From Trigonopsis variabilis (taxonomy: Eukaryota; Ascomycota; Trigonopsidomycetes; Trigonopsidales; Trigonopsidaceae): a stretch of DNA of 64,000 bases. Location of the stretch: the NCBI GenBank assembly GCA_003707065.3, contig PPXM03000009.1, positions 1 through 64,000 on the forward strand, read 5' to 3'. The stretch's first letter is position 1. The number at the start of each line of letters is the position of its first letter. The notes below the pieces were generated by a model. It made no database searches, had not been told where the DNA came from, and worked only from the letters and a program-made list of their open reading frames with translations. A program made the position numbers and the translations under genes. Shown here one piece after another: positions 45,645-55,992 of this stretch.

Positions 45645-46048
45645 GAAGGAAGTAACGTTACATCGGACGGCTACACGATTATTTCCCAGCACCATGATTG
45701 CACGGGCCCGTAGCCGCATGGCTCTGATTGTGGACACGAGGCTACACCGATGTCCTTGTCAACGGCGTTGGGTCTTATCACCAGACAGGGGGCTTGCCCC
45801 GCACTAGCACCGAGAGTCGGAATAGGAAGTGGAGAGCCAGCAAGGGTTGGTGGAGCAATCCAGTCAAAGAACCAAGAGTTGGCACGGCGAGTAGGTTAGT
45901 ACTACAGCAATTTAAAGCAAGCACAGTAGCACCTAGCTAAAAAGTAGCACCTAGTCGAGTGCCAAGTTTCTCATTGGATAATTGCATTTATAGTCTTACA
46001 AACGTATTCACTCATCAATCATTCTATGATATACCGCAACGAATCACT
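45645..46048. other. intergenic with a 12-bp direct repeat
   Basis: About 0.4 kb between two minus-strand genes. AGTAGCACCTAG occurs at 45925-45936 and again at 45943-45954. No gene was recognised apart from a possible N-terminal extension of the oxidoreductase up to 45719. Confidence 0.45.
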
Positions 46049-46882
46049 CTAAGGAGCGCAGTAACCGCCATCGACGATAATGTCGGAGCCAGTAGTATAA
46101 GTAGAAGCGTCAGAGGCGAGATAGAGGTAAGCTCCAACCAATTCTTGGGGAAGACCTTCACGACCCATGGGGATGAGCGACCACCACTTCTGCTTGGTTT
46201 CTTTAGGAACAAAGTCCGAGATTTCGGTAGCAATGTAGCCGGGCGAAACACTGTTGGATCGGGCATAGCCAGCAAACTCAACAGCCAGAGAGCGCGAAAA
46301 GTGCAAGACGCCGGCTTTGGCGGCATTGTAGCACGCCTGGAGCTGAGGAATGTTGACAATGTGGGCAGACATGGAGGCGGTAAAGATCAATGATCCGTTT
46401 CCTTGCTTCTTGAATTGCTTGCCGGCAGCTTTGGCGCAGAAGTAGGCACCGTTCAAATCAAGATTGATGACCTTGAACCATTCGGCGTGGTCCTTGACCT
46501 CGACCATCTCGCCTGCGGTCCAGGGGACGCCTGCATTGCAGACCATGATATCCAAGCGGCCGAAATCAGCAACGATCTTCTCCACGGTCGCTTCGACCGC
46601 GTCGGGATCGGTGACCTGGCACTTGTAGGGCTTGATGGTGCGACCAGTCGCTTTCGACAGAGCCTCGCAGTGCTCAGTGGGATCGTGCGAGTTGTACCAC
46701 ACAGCAACGTCGGCGCCAGCCTGGGCATAGGCAGTAGCCACGGCCCAGCCGATTCCAGTGGACGATCCAGTGACCGAGGCCACCTTGCCTTTCAAACTAA
46801 ACATATCCATCACATTCGAGGGCAGCTCGGGAAAGGGCCGGGGCAAAGGTTTCAATCCGGTAGCAATTGTCTCAACAACCAT
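46049..46882 (-). CDS. short-chain dehydrogenase, mannitol/sorbose reductase type
   Basis: Single exon, 277 residues. The NADP site is VTGSSTGIG (38-45), with CNAG at 115-118. The catalytic set is Ser170, Tyr185 and Lys189 in SLIFTAS and [10 protein letters not shown]. The leader [20 protein letters not shown] closely resembles fungal NADP-mannitol dehydrogenase and Sou1 sorbose reductase, and the C-terminus [13 protein letters not shown] is standard. Such enzymes reduce fructose or sorbose to mannitol or sorbitol using NADPH; which sugar is used here is inference. A TATATAA lies 56 bp upstream of the ATG, suggesting regulated or strong expression. It is upstream of the Gfo/Idh oxidoreductase on the same strand. 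Confidence 0.88.
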   Translation of the reverse strand: MVVETIATGLKPLPRPFPELPSNVMDMFSLKGKVASVTGSSTGIGWAVATAYAQAGADVAVWYNSHDPTEHCEALSKATGRTIKPYKCQVTDPDAVEATVEKIVADFGRLDIMVCNAGVPWTAGEMVEVKDHAEWFKVINLDLNGAYFCAKAAGKQFKKQGNGSLIFTASMSAHIVNIPQLQACYNAAKAGVLHFSRSLAVEFAGYARSNSVSPGYIATEISDFVPKETKQKWWSLIPMGREGLPQELVGAYLYLASDASTYTTGSDIIVDGGYCAP

Positions 46883-46937
46883 TTTTCTGTATGTTTATCT
46901 CAATAGAGGCACCTCATCACAAAGTACCTCGAGGCCA

Positions 46938-46944
46938 TTATATA
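46938..46944 (-). promoter_or_regulatory. TATA box of the SDR gene
   Basis: TATATAA on the minus strand, 56 bp before the ATG at 46882, in a position fit for a TATA element. Confidence 0.55.
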
Positions 46945-47823
46945 GAGTTGCACCTCGCGCCAAGGCAGGGTAACCGGGGCTGTTTTGATAACGGCAGACG
47001 TCATCGTTTTCCCGGGGTAGCGGGGCAATCGAACTTATCAAAGCTTAACTAAGGTGGCTCGTACGAAATCTGTGTACTAATCATTGTTCTGCGAGGCCGC
47101 GACCGTCTTTTCTGCACATTCTAGCGCTCCTGTCCCGCGTTCCACCAACAACTGGTTGGGTCGTTGTCTTGCGGGAGCCCAATTTGCACAAAAGTTACTG
47201 GATCTGGTCACGTAGCCTCATCTTGGATCGCGACCGCCTCGCAGTCTCGATAGCCGCCGCAACGCAGGGCGGATCGAACAGCTTGACAGGCATGCTAATC
47301 AATTGGTTCCTGGTCGGCTATGAGGCAATTGCTACTGGCATTATTCTTCAAGTCTTGCGAGTCCTTCGACTAAGCTTACGAGAATCCGAAAAGGCGGGGT
47401 TGGCACACTGTTCGGATTATAGAAGTCCAGTGCCAGTATTCAGCGTCAAAGTTGTTCCGCTTGGTTTCGTCGATCGCTGGCTGGACGTTCCAGAATTTTC
47501 TGAGCCAACGGTCTCGCCAGCCCTCGGGTAGCGTCATGCTGGCCCCAGCAGCTCAACTTTGGATCCTGCCGCTCCCTCGGCCGGCGGTCATTCCTGGCCC
47601 TCGCCAGCGATTCCCATTGTGCCTGGATCTTGTAACATGATGTCAGCCGACGGAACGTATTTGTACTTTTACATAAGCCCAAGCAGATCTTGATCTCGGC
47701 GTCGTACTTGCGCTAGCGTCCTGTTGCGCCAGGGCCCTGGAGCACCAGTGGGAGCGCTACACATTGTTCTGTGTGATACTACAGAGTGCAATCTGAAACT
47801 TAGTTCTAGCTCACATTCAATCT
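46945..47823. other. intergenic, nothing firmly recognised
   Basis: About 0.88 kb between the SDR promoter and the PAN1 stop. A plus-strand frame at 47169-47531 has no proximal ATG and no recognisable homologue. No RNA gene was seen. Confidence 0.45.
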
Positions 47824-50800
47824 CTAAAGAACTCGCCCAGCGCCTTGGGCAGCGCTGCGGTCGTTTGTCTCCACTTTTTGTAGATGCGCGCCCTGTTTAA
47901 TCTGGCCCAGCAGTGCAGACACGTCAGGCATTCCGCCAGGCACAACATGAGAAGCAGGGGCGCTAGGGGGTGCCCCTGCAGGTGGGGGAGGCGCTCCTGG
48001 GAACGCTCCTGGAGGCACCGGAGGAGCCGCCATAGGTGGAGGGGGGGCAGGGGCTGCGGGAGGAGCTGCTGGAGGAGGCGGTGGGGCAGTAGAAGGCGCT
48101 CCTGCAGAGAATCCTGTCGGCGGTGGAGGAGGTGCACTAGGAGGTGCGCTGGGCGGTGCACTAGGAGGCGCACTAGGAGGCGCGCTGGGTGGTGCACTAG
48201 GAGGTGCACTAGGAGGTACACTAGGAGGTGCGCTTGGTGGTGCAGGTGCCTCTGAGAACGCAGGTGGTTCTGGGCTCTCTGGAGCTTCACTCACTGGAGT
48301 CTCAATTGGCGGTTCTGGTACCGGCTGCGCTGGCGCTGGGGGAGCAACGCTGGGAGAAGGTGCCTTGGCTTCTGGAACAGGCGTAGCTGTTTCTGACTGT
48401 AGACTTGTATTGGTGCTTGCTCTTGGAGGAGGACCACCCATGGACGAGAACAAGAGGGACGCCAGTTCAGCAGGATTGCGGCCTCCTGGTGCGTCATCAT
48501 CGCTCTCCTCTTCAGACGAAGACGCTCCCCATCCATCGTCGCTGTCGTTGCCGCGCTGGATCGAGCGCTGGGCAGCAGCGTCAGTAACGCTCATTCCCGG
48601 CCCAGGCTCAACGGGAGCAGGTGCAGGCGCAGCACCAGATGACTTGAGGAAAGGATTGTACGAGCTTGGAGGAGGAGACGTAACGGTTCCATTGGCTGGT
48701 TCTTCCTCAGGCGTAGCTGGCTCAGTCGAAAGAGGCCGTGGTTCTTCTGCAAGAGACCTGATCTGCTCAGGCGACGCCGTGTCAGCCATGGGGCCCTTCA
48801 AGAATGGATTTCGCGAGTCAATCGCAACGCGCTCTTCAACCTCAATCTTCTCTTCTGGGCTCTTGGGCTCTTCAGGCTCAGACTCGTCCTCCTGGGCGGC
48901 TGTGTCGTGCTGTTCTCGCAGCCGTCGCGCTTCAGCTTCCTGCGCCTCAATCTCAGCCTGCATCTTGGCCAGCCGTCGTGCCCGCTCCTGGCGTCGACGC
49001 TCAGCAGCATCCTTCTTGGCGGCCTTCTCTGAAGCCTGTTGTTCTCGTAGCCGCTTCAATTCAGCCTCCTGCTCAGCCTTTCTTCGCGCAAACTCGGCTT
49101 CCTGTCGTGCCAGCTCTTCATCTGACTCATCTTCATCGCTTGACTCCTCGACTTTTAGTGCTTGCACTCCCGCAGTGGGAGGCTCTGCCGCAGCTGGCAC
49201 AACCGGCGCGGGCGCCTTCTTAACGGGCTTGGGCTGTTCCACCTCGGCCGGCGGCGCTTGTGCCTGAGGCCTAGATTCTTGCCTCGGGACCGGCGGGCTG
49301 AAATCATCTTGATCTCGTCGGTTTGCTCCTGCCACTTCTGGCACCTCGGGCCGGCCCATCGACTCACGTGATATGCCCAGCGCTGCCAACCGCTCGTTCA
49401 TCCGGCGCGCTGCCTCAGCCTTGATGCGCGCAGCGCGCTCCTGGGGCGTTTCGCGGCTCGGCGATCCAGCCGAAGGACTGGGACTGGCACCTGTGGAAGA
49501 GCGCACCCGGTCGACGCTCGAGCTGGTGTGGTAAGAAGACGAGGCAGCGGGCTTTGGAGCGATGCGAGCCATATCCCTGACAAAGGCAGCCACTTCATCG
49601 TCCACGCCGACGCCGTCTTCCCACTTGCGTCGATTGCGGTCGTCGGTCACTTCGCGGTCGCTTTCATGGAGAATCGTACGCAGCCCATCACGCATCTGTA
49701 GAACGCCGTCTTCGATATCTTTGATGGTCTGTTCATTGGACCGTCGCGCTTCTTCGGCAGCTTTCTCCTCTGCGGCCAGCTGGCTGTCCAGATTCGCGTC
49801 GCTGGCAGGGGCGCCTTTTCCAGTCAAGGCCGCCATGCGCGACTGTAACAGGGCCTTGGATCGAGCCCGACGACGGTCGGCTTCGCTGGCATAGTGTTCT
49901 TCTGGCAGACCATGACGTACTCTGAATAGCTCCACCCTAGACTCTGCGATCCTCTTTTCGACGTCGCGGATCTTCTCAGTCAAGACTGGGACATGATCGA
50001 CTAGGCCCTGTAGCTGACGGTTAAGCGCTCGCTTGTGGTCTCCACTGTCGAGGCCGTTGGGTGATTCGCTGATCTGATACTGGATGTCCCGGATCTTGCG
50101 CTTCAGATTGTCGATCTCATCGCGATCACGACGCTCCAGGAAATCGTCTGTGTCTATATCTCGCTCGTCTTCAGCGTCGATCGCGTTGAGAATGATCTCT
50201 TTCTCGCGGATGGCTTTGCGAAGCTCTGAAATGCTCGAAGGCGCATGGTCAGGCTTCTCAGCCTTGTCCTCTTCTGTCTGGTCGCGTCGCCGATGCCGGG
50301 CTGAGGATTTATATGTCATTTCGTCGTCATTATTTTTGAAAACCGTGCCGTCTTTGCGGTACGCGGGAGAGCTCGAGTCTCTGAACGATCGCGATTTCAG
50401 GTAACTCACCCCGGTAGGCTGGGGCTGGAGCGACCCCGGGTCGGATCGAAGATAGGACTTGACCTGGTTGACCGTGTCGGAGATGTTGCGAGACGATGGA
50501 GGGATCAGCTCAGGAGGAAGGCGAGTAGGAACATCGTAGCCGTTCAATTTCCGGTAAATCAAGTGCATTGCAACTGCAAACTCGTCCTTGTCCAGTCGTC
50601 CTCGATTGCTGGGGTCGCACAAGTTCCAAATCTGCTCCAGCTGGTCGCGCGCCAGGCCAGACTGAGAAAACACTTCGATGGCCGTTTTTCCAGAGATAAA
50701 CCCTTTTCCCAGGCCATCCCAGGCATCAAAGATCTCGTCATAGGTGCGTTTTTCCTGTTTAGAGACCGCCCAAGGAATTTTGGCAGAGCCTTGAAGCCCA

Positions 50801-52161
50801 GTGGTCGTATAGTTTACTCCCCGCGCGCCAGTCTGAGGCATCATGCGGGCGTGCAGGTTCTCAATACCCGGCAATCCTGAAGCAGGAGTATTGATAAAGC
50901 CCCATTGACCTGGTCGTCCAGTAGGTTGAGCTTGAAGAGCAGCAATAGCGCCATAGTTACCAGTGGCCTGAGGGACCATTGGCGGAGCTGCAGTCTGCCC
51001 AGGCTGGGATGGCATGCCCGTGGGCTGGGGCTGGAATCCAGTAGGCTGTGAAGAGAGTCCGGTGGGCTGGGGCTGATATCCAGGAGACTGGGTCTGGAGG
51101 CCGGTTGGCTGGGGCTGGAATCCCGTTGGCTGCGGTTGAAATCCCGTTGGCTGCGGTTGAAATCCTGTCTGCTGGGGCTGGAATCCCGTCTGCTGAGGCT
51201 GGAACCCTGTTTGTTGTGGTTGAAAGCCTGTAGGCTGAGGTTGGAACCCCGTTTGCTGAGGTTGGAACCCTGTCTGCTGAGGATTGAATCCAGTCTGCTG
51301 AGGCGGAAATCCGGGTTGCTGGGGCTGGAAACCGGTCTGCTGAGGGGGAAATCCAGTTTGCTGCGGTTGAAACCCTGTAGGCTGGGCCTGCAAGGACGAT
51401 AAAAGTTGGGCGTTGGACGGTTGGGGTTGAGGAGCAGGATTTGGGGGTTGCGGTGCCGAAAAGTTGGGAACATTAGAAGGAGGAGGAGGGGGGTGATCAT
51501 CGGGCACATTAAATGCAATGATATCCACTAGGGAAGAGACTTCATTCTTGATTGATTCGGGAAGTCGAGCAGGCAGCGGCTTCCCAGTCAAAACCAGGTT
51601 GCAGAGATACATTGCGAGTGCAAACTCGGGAAATAAGAGCGTTCCTGATCGAGTTGTATCGGATAATTGCCTAGATTGCGTTAGCCATCGACAATGGTCT
51701 CCGATAAAGAGCATACCATATTTCTGCCAACTGGCTCGGGGCAAGACCGGATCGTAATAGAATATCTCTAGCAGCGTCACCTAGGACTTAGACTGTTGCC
51801 CATTCGACCGCTTCCTTACCAGTTAAAGCCGTTTCGCCTTTGGTAGCGGCCTCGAAAAGCTGTTCGAACCTGGCCTGGTCGTTCGCAGTGATAAATGATA
51901 ATCGTACTGCGGTTAGCACTCGCACAAACACCCTGACTCACTTTTAGGAATTTTCTTCTTGTTTTCAGGCGGGTTTTGCGCTATTTGCCCAGGATACCCT
52001 GTTGCTTGCGGTAGCACGGACGGAGCAGGCGTTTGGAAGCCATAGCCCGTGGGCTGACTGACCAGCGGGGGCTGCTGATAAGGAGCCGGCTGGTAGCCCG
52101 TAGGCTGAGGCTGGAATTGATTGGGGTATCCTTGATTAGGATAGCCGGGGTTAAAGGCCAT
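47824..52161 (-). CDS. PAN1: Pan1, endocytic actin-patch scaffold with EH and WH2 domains
   Basis: Four exons (51942-52161, 51820-51906, 51717-51780, 47824-51670; introns 35, 39 and 46 nt) encode 1405 residues. EH1 is completed across three exons (LSFITANDQARFEQLF to LPESIKNEVSSLVD). It is followed by 18 heptad units of QPxxTGF type, EH2 (TYDEIFDAWDGLGKGFISG to LPPELIPP), a long coiled coil (about 500-680), charged KE-rich repeats, a PPSA tract and proline runs. A C-terminal WH2-like actin/Arp2/3 module follows (SALLGQIKQGAHLQKVETND). Pan1 works with End3 and Sla1 in clathrin-mediated endocytosis and activates Arp2/3. The TG motifs are the site type phosphorylated by Prk1/Ark1 kinases. Start at 52161 is the first ATG; an extra upstream exon cannot be excluded. 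Confidence 0.93.
48130..48243 (-). repeat. coding 12-bp minisatellite (PPSA units) in PAN1
   Basis: About nine 12-bp units encode Pro-Pro-Ser-Ala, one of them with Val. They precede poly-proline runs in the C-terminal part of Pan1. Units differ at third positions (for example cactag/cgctgg), so the array is not freshly expanded. Confidence 0.85.
51013..51390 (-). repeat. coding 21-bp repeat array in PAN1, 18 units
   Basis: Eighteen consecutive 21-bp units encode seven residues each, mostly QPQQTGF or QPQPTGF with variants (PPQQTGF, NPQQTGF, QTQSPGY, SSQPTGF). The invariant TG matches the Prk1/Ark1 phosphosite type ([LIVF]xxQxTG) known in Pan1. Confidence 0.9.
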
Positions 52162-52678
52162 TGAAGGTGAGGACGTCTGCTGGGATGGCTGTAGCAACGA
52201 CCAAATAGCAACGGTAGATAGAGGTGCAGGTGGTAGTACGTTGCAACGAGTCAGTTAGAAAGGCAGACGTGGCCGGTACTGCTACATGCGAGTATCGCAT
52301 GTCACTGATATCTCTTATCTACGGTGTCGTAAGTGATATGGCAGTGCGCTACAAGAGGTATATAGTAGCTTTGCGTGTAATCAATTCAAGTTAGATTTCA
52401 TCTACAGTCTGTATTCAACTCTGCAGCTTCTGCCTTTGTCTTAGGGGGCCTTGCTGGCGTTGCAACAACAGTAACGGTACGGAGACTGTGCAGCCTATTC
52501 AGAGAACAGGATGACTAAATATAGATCTAGAAAGTAGATGAGTGGATGAGTAGATAGATACTACTGCGTACACAACGAATCACATGTAAAAATATCAGCA
52601 AGATGCCCGGCAAGGAACATTGACAATGGCCTTGTCAGGGCACTCTGCTAGACATCTCGTCTTGTCTATCAATGAAGA
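52162..52678. other. intergenic, PAN1 promoter
   Basis: This 517 bp gap lies between the PAN1 start and the DCS1 stop on the same strand. No gene was recognised. Imperfect GATGAGT/GATAGATA repeats occur near 52530-52560. Confidence 0.5.
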
Positions 52679-53677
52679 TCAACCGGTCAACGGTTTCTTT
52701 CTGTACTCGACGATTCTCTGGTACAGTTCCGAGTCTTTACCAAGACAAATCTCGAGCGTGCGGTCTTTGAACGACTTTGAAGGACTCATGCACTCCAGAT
52801 CAGAAATGATATTGACAAGACTTATATTCCGGCCCGGAGATATCGACAATTTCGGATCGAATATCAGGTTGGTGACATGGATATGGAAATGATAATAGGA
52901 TGGATGATAATGTATAAAGATGTTGAGCTGGTCGGGGGAGATAGGGAACTTGGCCGACACTGCAGAGACGATTCGCGAGCGGATGTAATGCAGCCAGGGA
53001 ACGTGATCGACACGAAGGTCCCGCAGCGAATGAATGTCCTTTCTGTGAATAATTGCCATCAGATAGAGCGAGTCGATTGATTTCATGTCCCATTTCCTAG
53101 CATTAGTCGGTTCTTGGTCGCTGCTCACATATCCGGAATCAAAATGAACCCATTCACAGGATCGGGGTCTTCGTACACAATTCTATCGCTTTCCGTTTTG
53201 TGCTCTAATATATTGTATACCCTAACGTCAGACACACCCAACAGTGGCTCACCATTGGATTCGAGATCCCAGCTTGGTCTGTATATAAGGAACGACAACA
53301 TCCTGGTAGATTTCGGGCGTCTCTTGGACCATTGCATATTCCTGGGCCTCGTACTTTTTGATATGAAGCTCTGTCGCTGGCCAGATTATATTGATCTTGG
53401 TCGTATCGTGAGCAATCTTGCTTGAATCAAACGTCGCGCTCCACCAGTGGTACACGTCATTCTGTCCCAAGCTCTCCAGTCGATCAATCGCCCCTTGTCG
53501 AAAATAGTCTCTCAATTCCTCCACTTTTTCGGGGAACGCCAGCATCTCCATCAGCACCACCGCCGGCTGTTGCTCATATTCACCCAACAACGCGACTGTC
53601 TTTGATTTCGAGTCGACATTCAAGACCTTCTTCAACGTGACAAGGCTCAAGGCCTCCTTGCCGGTTAAAGTCGTCAT
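52679..53677 (-). CDS. DCS1: scavenger mRNA-decapping enzyme DcpS / Dcs1
   Basis: Three exons (53253-53677, 53129-53221, 52679-53096; introns 31 and 32 nt) encode 311 residues. The N-terminal swapped-dimer domain includes [16 protein letters not shown] and the [12 protein letters not shown] segment split by intron 2. The histidine triad is [13 protein letters not shown] with His242, His244 (nucleophile) and His246. [18 protein letters not shown] is a family hallmark. The enzyme hydrolyses the m7GpppN left after 3'-to-5' mRNA decay and so clears free cap. The C-terminus ([20 protein letters not shown]) is complete. Confidence 0.93.
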
Positions 53678-53929
53678 GAACGGTTGATTGCCAGACGCGC
53701 AGTATTAAGTCTCGAGCCGGGTAAACGTCACGACAAGCGAAGCAGCAGAGTGGCAGGATTTCCGGTTATACTCTCGATACAGATGCGTTCTAGTGTCAAG
53801 AGTTGGCTTTGCACTATTGGGTTGCCTTTTTTGTTCAACAGGTAGACACTGGTGTTTTTCGTGCTCTTATCCTCACCGTTGTTGGCACTGTTACGATGTT
53901 GACGTGAAACCAAGAAGCGATCGTAGTTC
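53678..53929. other. upstream region of DCS1
   Basis: This stretch lies between the DCS1 start and the inverted repeat. A minus-strand frame of 103 codons runs across it (53728-54039) but starts at TTG and matches nothing I know. No gene is claimed. Confidence 0.4.
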
Positions 53930-53995
53930 AAAAGTCTACTATATTTCCAAGAAGCGATCTTAGGAGACGGTTTCTGGGAAATATAGTAGACTTTT
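53930..53995. repeat. 24-bp inverted repeat (hairpin)
   Basis: AAAAGTCTACTATATTTCCAAGAA-type left arm at 53930-53953 pairs with the right arm at 53972-53995 over 24 bp with one mismatch, around an 18 bp loop. CCAAGAAGCGATC is also repeated directly at 53910-53922 and 53947-53959. The structure lies within an unassigned minus-strand frame (53728-54039) and suggests a small inverted duplication or a remnant of a foldback element. Confidence 0.7.
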
Positions 53996-54620
53996 TTCAA
54001 GAATCCCACCAAAATTCCAGTGGAAATTGCTGTAATCAATGGGCATTAGGCTAGTTTGTGACGAGAATGTGAAGAAATCCTAGATTAATTGCTAGTACTG
54101 AAATTGAATATAAACGTTGGAAAGGGATCGGAAGCTAAAAACCTATTGCGTGTAAATGTTGTGCAAATGTCCCGAGCAAAGATTCGCAGTGCAGCAGACA
54201 CCATTTAAAGTTTGATTTACAGTATCAACACTACAAGCAGTACTTGTTCAAAGAGTTCAATTAATTCTGTCTGCTTGATATTATAACGAGTTGTATTTAT
54301 AACAAACGTCCTATATGGGACGAAAAGACTAGCAGAGCTGCCATGGAGAGACTGGCAGGTCCTCAGTCCTCCTTATCTGTACCATGTCCTAGAATATAGG
54401 ACGAAACCCAGAAATCAGATAATTAAACGATCCAACGGTCGAAATCTGAGAAAGCCCCGAGTAAACCGTTATCGTCTTCAGGTTCGACGGACACTAATTG
54501 CACCTCATTGCCATTTCTGGATTAATACGCACATCTAGCCCTGACTGCGAGTTAGCGCGACTCTAGCAAGCACACTATTTTTTTTTATTTATTTCTTGCT
54601 CTTGCAGGGGCGTTTCAAGT
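53996..54620. other. intergenic, nothing recognised
   Basis: About 0.6 kb, AT-rich. Two small self-complementary motifs related to GTCCTATA/TATAGGAC are present near 54308-54323 and 54387-54404. No gene was recognised; part of this may belong to the relic that follows. Confidence 0.4.
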
Positions 54621-55460
54621 ATGGACGAGAACATCCCACGCCACGCACAGCATCAAGGAGATGATCCTCGACCGGTGTTACGGCGTTGGCGCATATCCAT
54701 CTGGATAGACACCGCTGACGTTTCCAATTACAATGCAGAAACTGGAAGAAAACGATTTTCTCAACTCTGGAAGAATTCAATTGTAGAGATTCGCTTTGTA
54801 GTTCAGATGAGGAAGATCATGGTGACGATACTTCAGAGGAGTTTGAGGAAGAGGCCATGGATTCCAAGACAGCTCTGAAGTTAAAGAGAAGGGACCGTGC
54901 AGTGAGAATGTTCATAGAGAAAGCTATCTCGAATGGCAACGTCGATTTGAAGGCAGCCCTTGCAGATAAGTCAACTGCAAAGAAGTCTGGAAAGAGATCT
55001 CAAGACCTTTGAGGATAACGCCAATACGAAAAAGGGAAAACTGATTGAAAGTCTCTTATTAGCAAAAATCAAAGAAGGAGAGGCTCCCCAGGAATTTGTC
55101 TCTCGATTGCGGGGTTATAGAAATCATCTGAAAACAATAAAAATTGATGTTCCATGAGAAGTTGCGATAATCATGGCCAAAACTCTACCTCCAGCAGACG
55201 TTAATGTTAACGATCTAATCATGGAAAAAGAAATAAATCTTGAGCGCTGGCTGACCTCATACAGAGGAGAAACGGCAATGAACCTTTCCATAAAAAGCTA
55301 TATGGTTATAATGCCCAAGGAAAAGGGTACTATCGAAAACAAAAAGCGTTGGAGAAGAAGAAGAGGTTCCCTTGTGCCATCTGTAAAGAGCTCGCTGGCC
55401 AAAGAATGTCCTATAAAGATGCTGAGAACAGAGGTCAATGTGTTGAGGTGCTGATGGGGG
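54621..55460 (+). mobile_element. broken gag-like fragment of an LTR retroelement
   Basis: Several separate coding-like segments on the plus strand resemble the capsid part of a retrotransposon Gag, with a helical stretch including AKIKEGEAPQEFVSRLRGY followed by a basic, cysteine-bearing end. The fragment is broken in several places (at least three). I see no pol, integrase or flanking LTRs, so it is a partial fossil. The family is uncertain (Ty1/copia-like gag is the best guess) and its age cannot be judged beyond being no longer intact. Confidence 0.55.
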
Positions 55461-55946
55461 TACACATGCCAATTGACTGGACCTGGAGACGTCAATGATT
55501 CTGATATGACCAGCCACCAAAGGACTTGCTACTAGAGGAGAAAAACTACCAACGTGAAAAAAGCACATAAGCAAATACTAAGCAGATGCATCTTTCAGAC
55601 CCCTTTATAGCCTGTAATGCACTCTGTCCATCCTACAAACATGTATTCCTCCACACTTGACACGCCGCTAGTTACACAACGTCTTTGGCGTAAAGATTAG
55701 AACCACGTCGAGTGCCCGTCAACACTATTACTAATAACGATTATTACTAATTGAGGCAATGTCACATTTCCCGAGTTGCGCAAATCTTGGTGAGAACCAG
55801 GGCGAAGCACGGCATTATAAAAATCACCTGATTTTAAATATGCGTTACTGAGTCAACCCCATTGTCTGTCATCTTAGACGCTCAAGCCGCTACAATCCCT
55901 ACGTTGACAGCGCCTTTCGAAAGGCTGGCGCCCGTCTACTCCAGTA
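55461..55946. other. intergenic between relic and RIB7
   Basis: About 0.5 kb with no recognised gene. It leads into the RIB7 promoter. Confidence 0.45.
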
Positions 55947-55954
55947 GTCACGTG
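55947..55954. promoter_or_regulatory. GTCACGTG (Cbf1-type E-box) upstream of RIB7
   Basis: A perfect GTCACGTG lies 39 bp before the RIB7 ATG, the same 8-mer as near U6 and arginyl-tRNA synthetase. Factor binding is inferred. Confidence 0.4.
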
Positions 55955-55992
55955 CACCCTCCCTCACTCGAGCGAGCCTGATCGTCTTCACC

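Noticed and set aside
47169-47531. 120-codon plus-strand frame
   Set aside because: It lacks an ATG at its start and shows no motif or splice pattern like the real genes here.
53728-54039. 103-codon minus-strand protein gene
   Set aside because: The frame starts at TTG, matches no family and runs through the inverted repeat, which creates part of its sequence.
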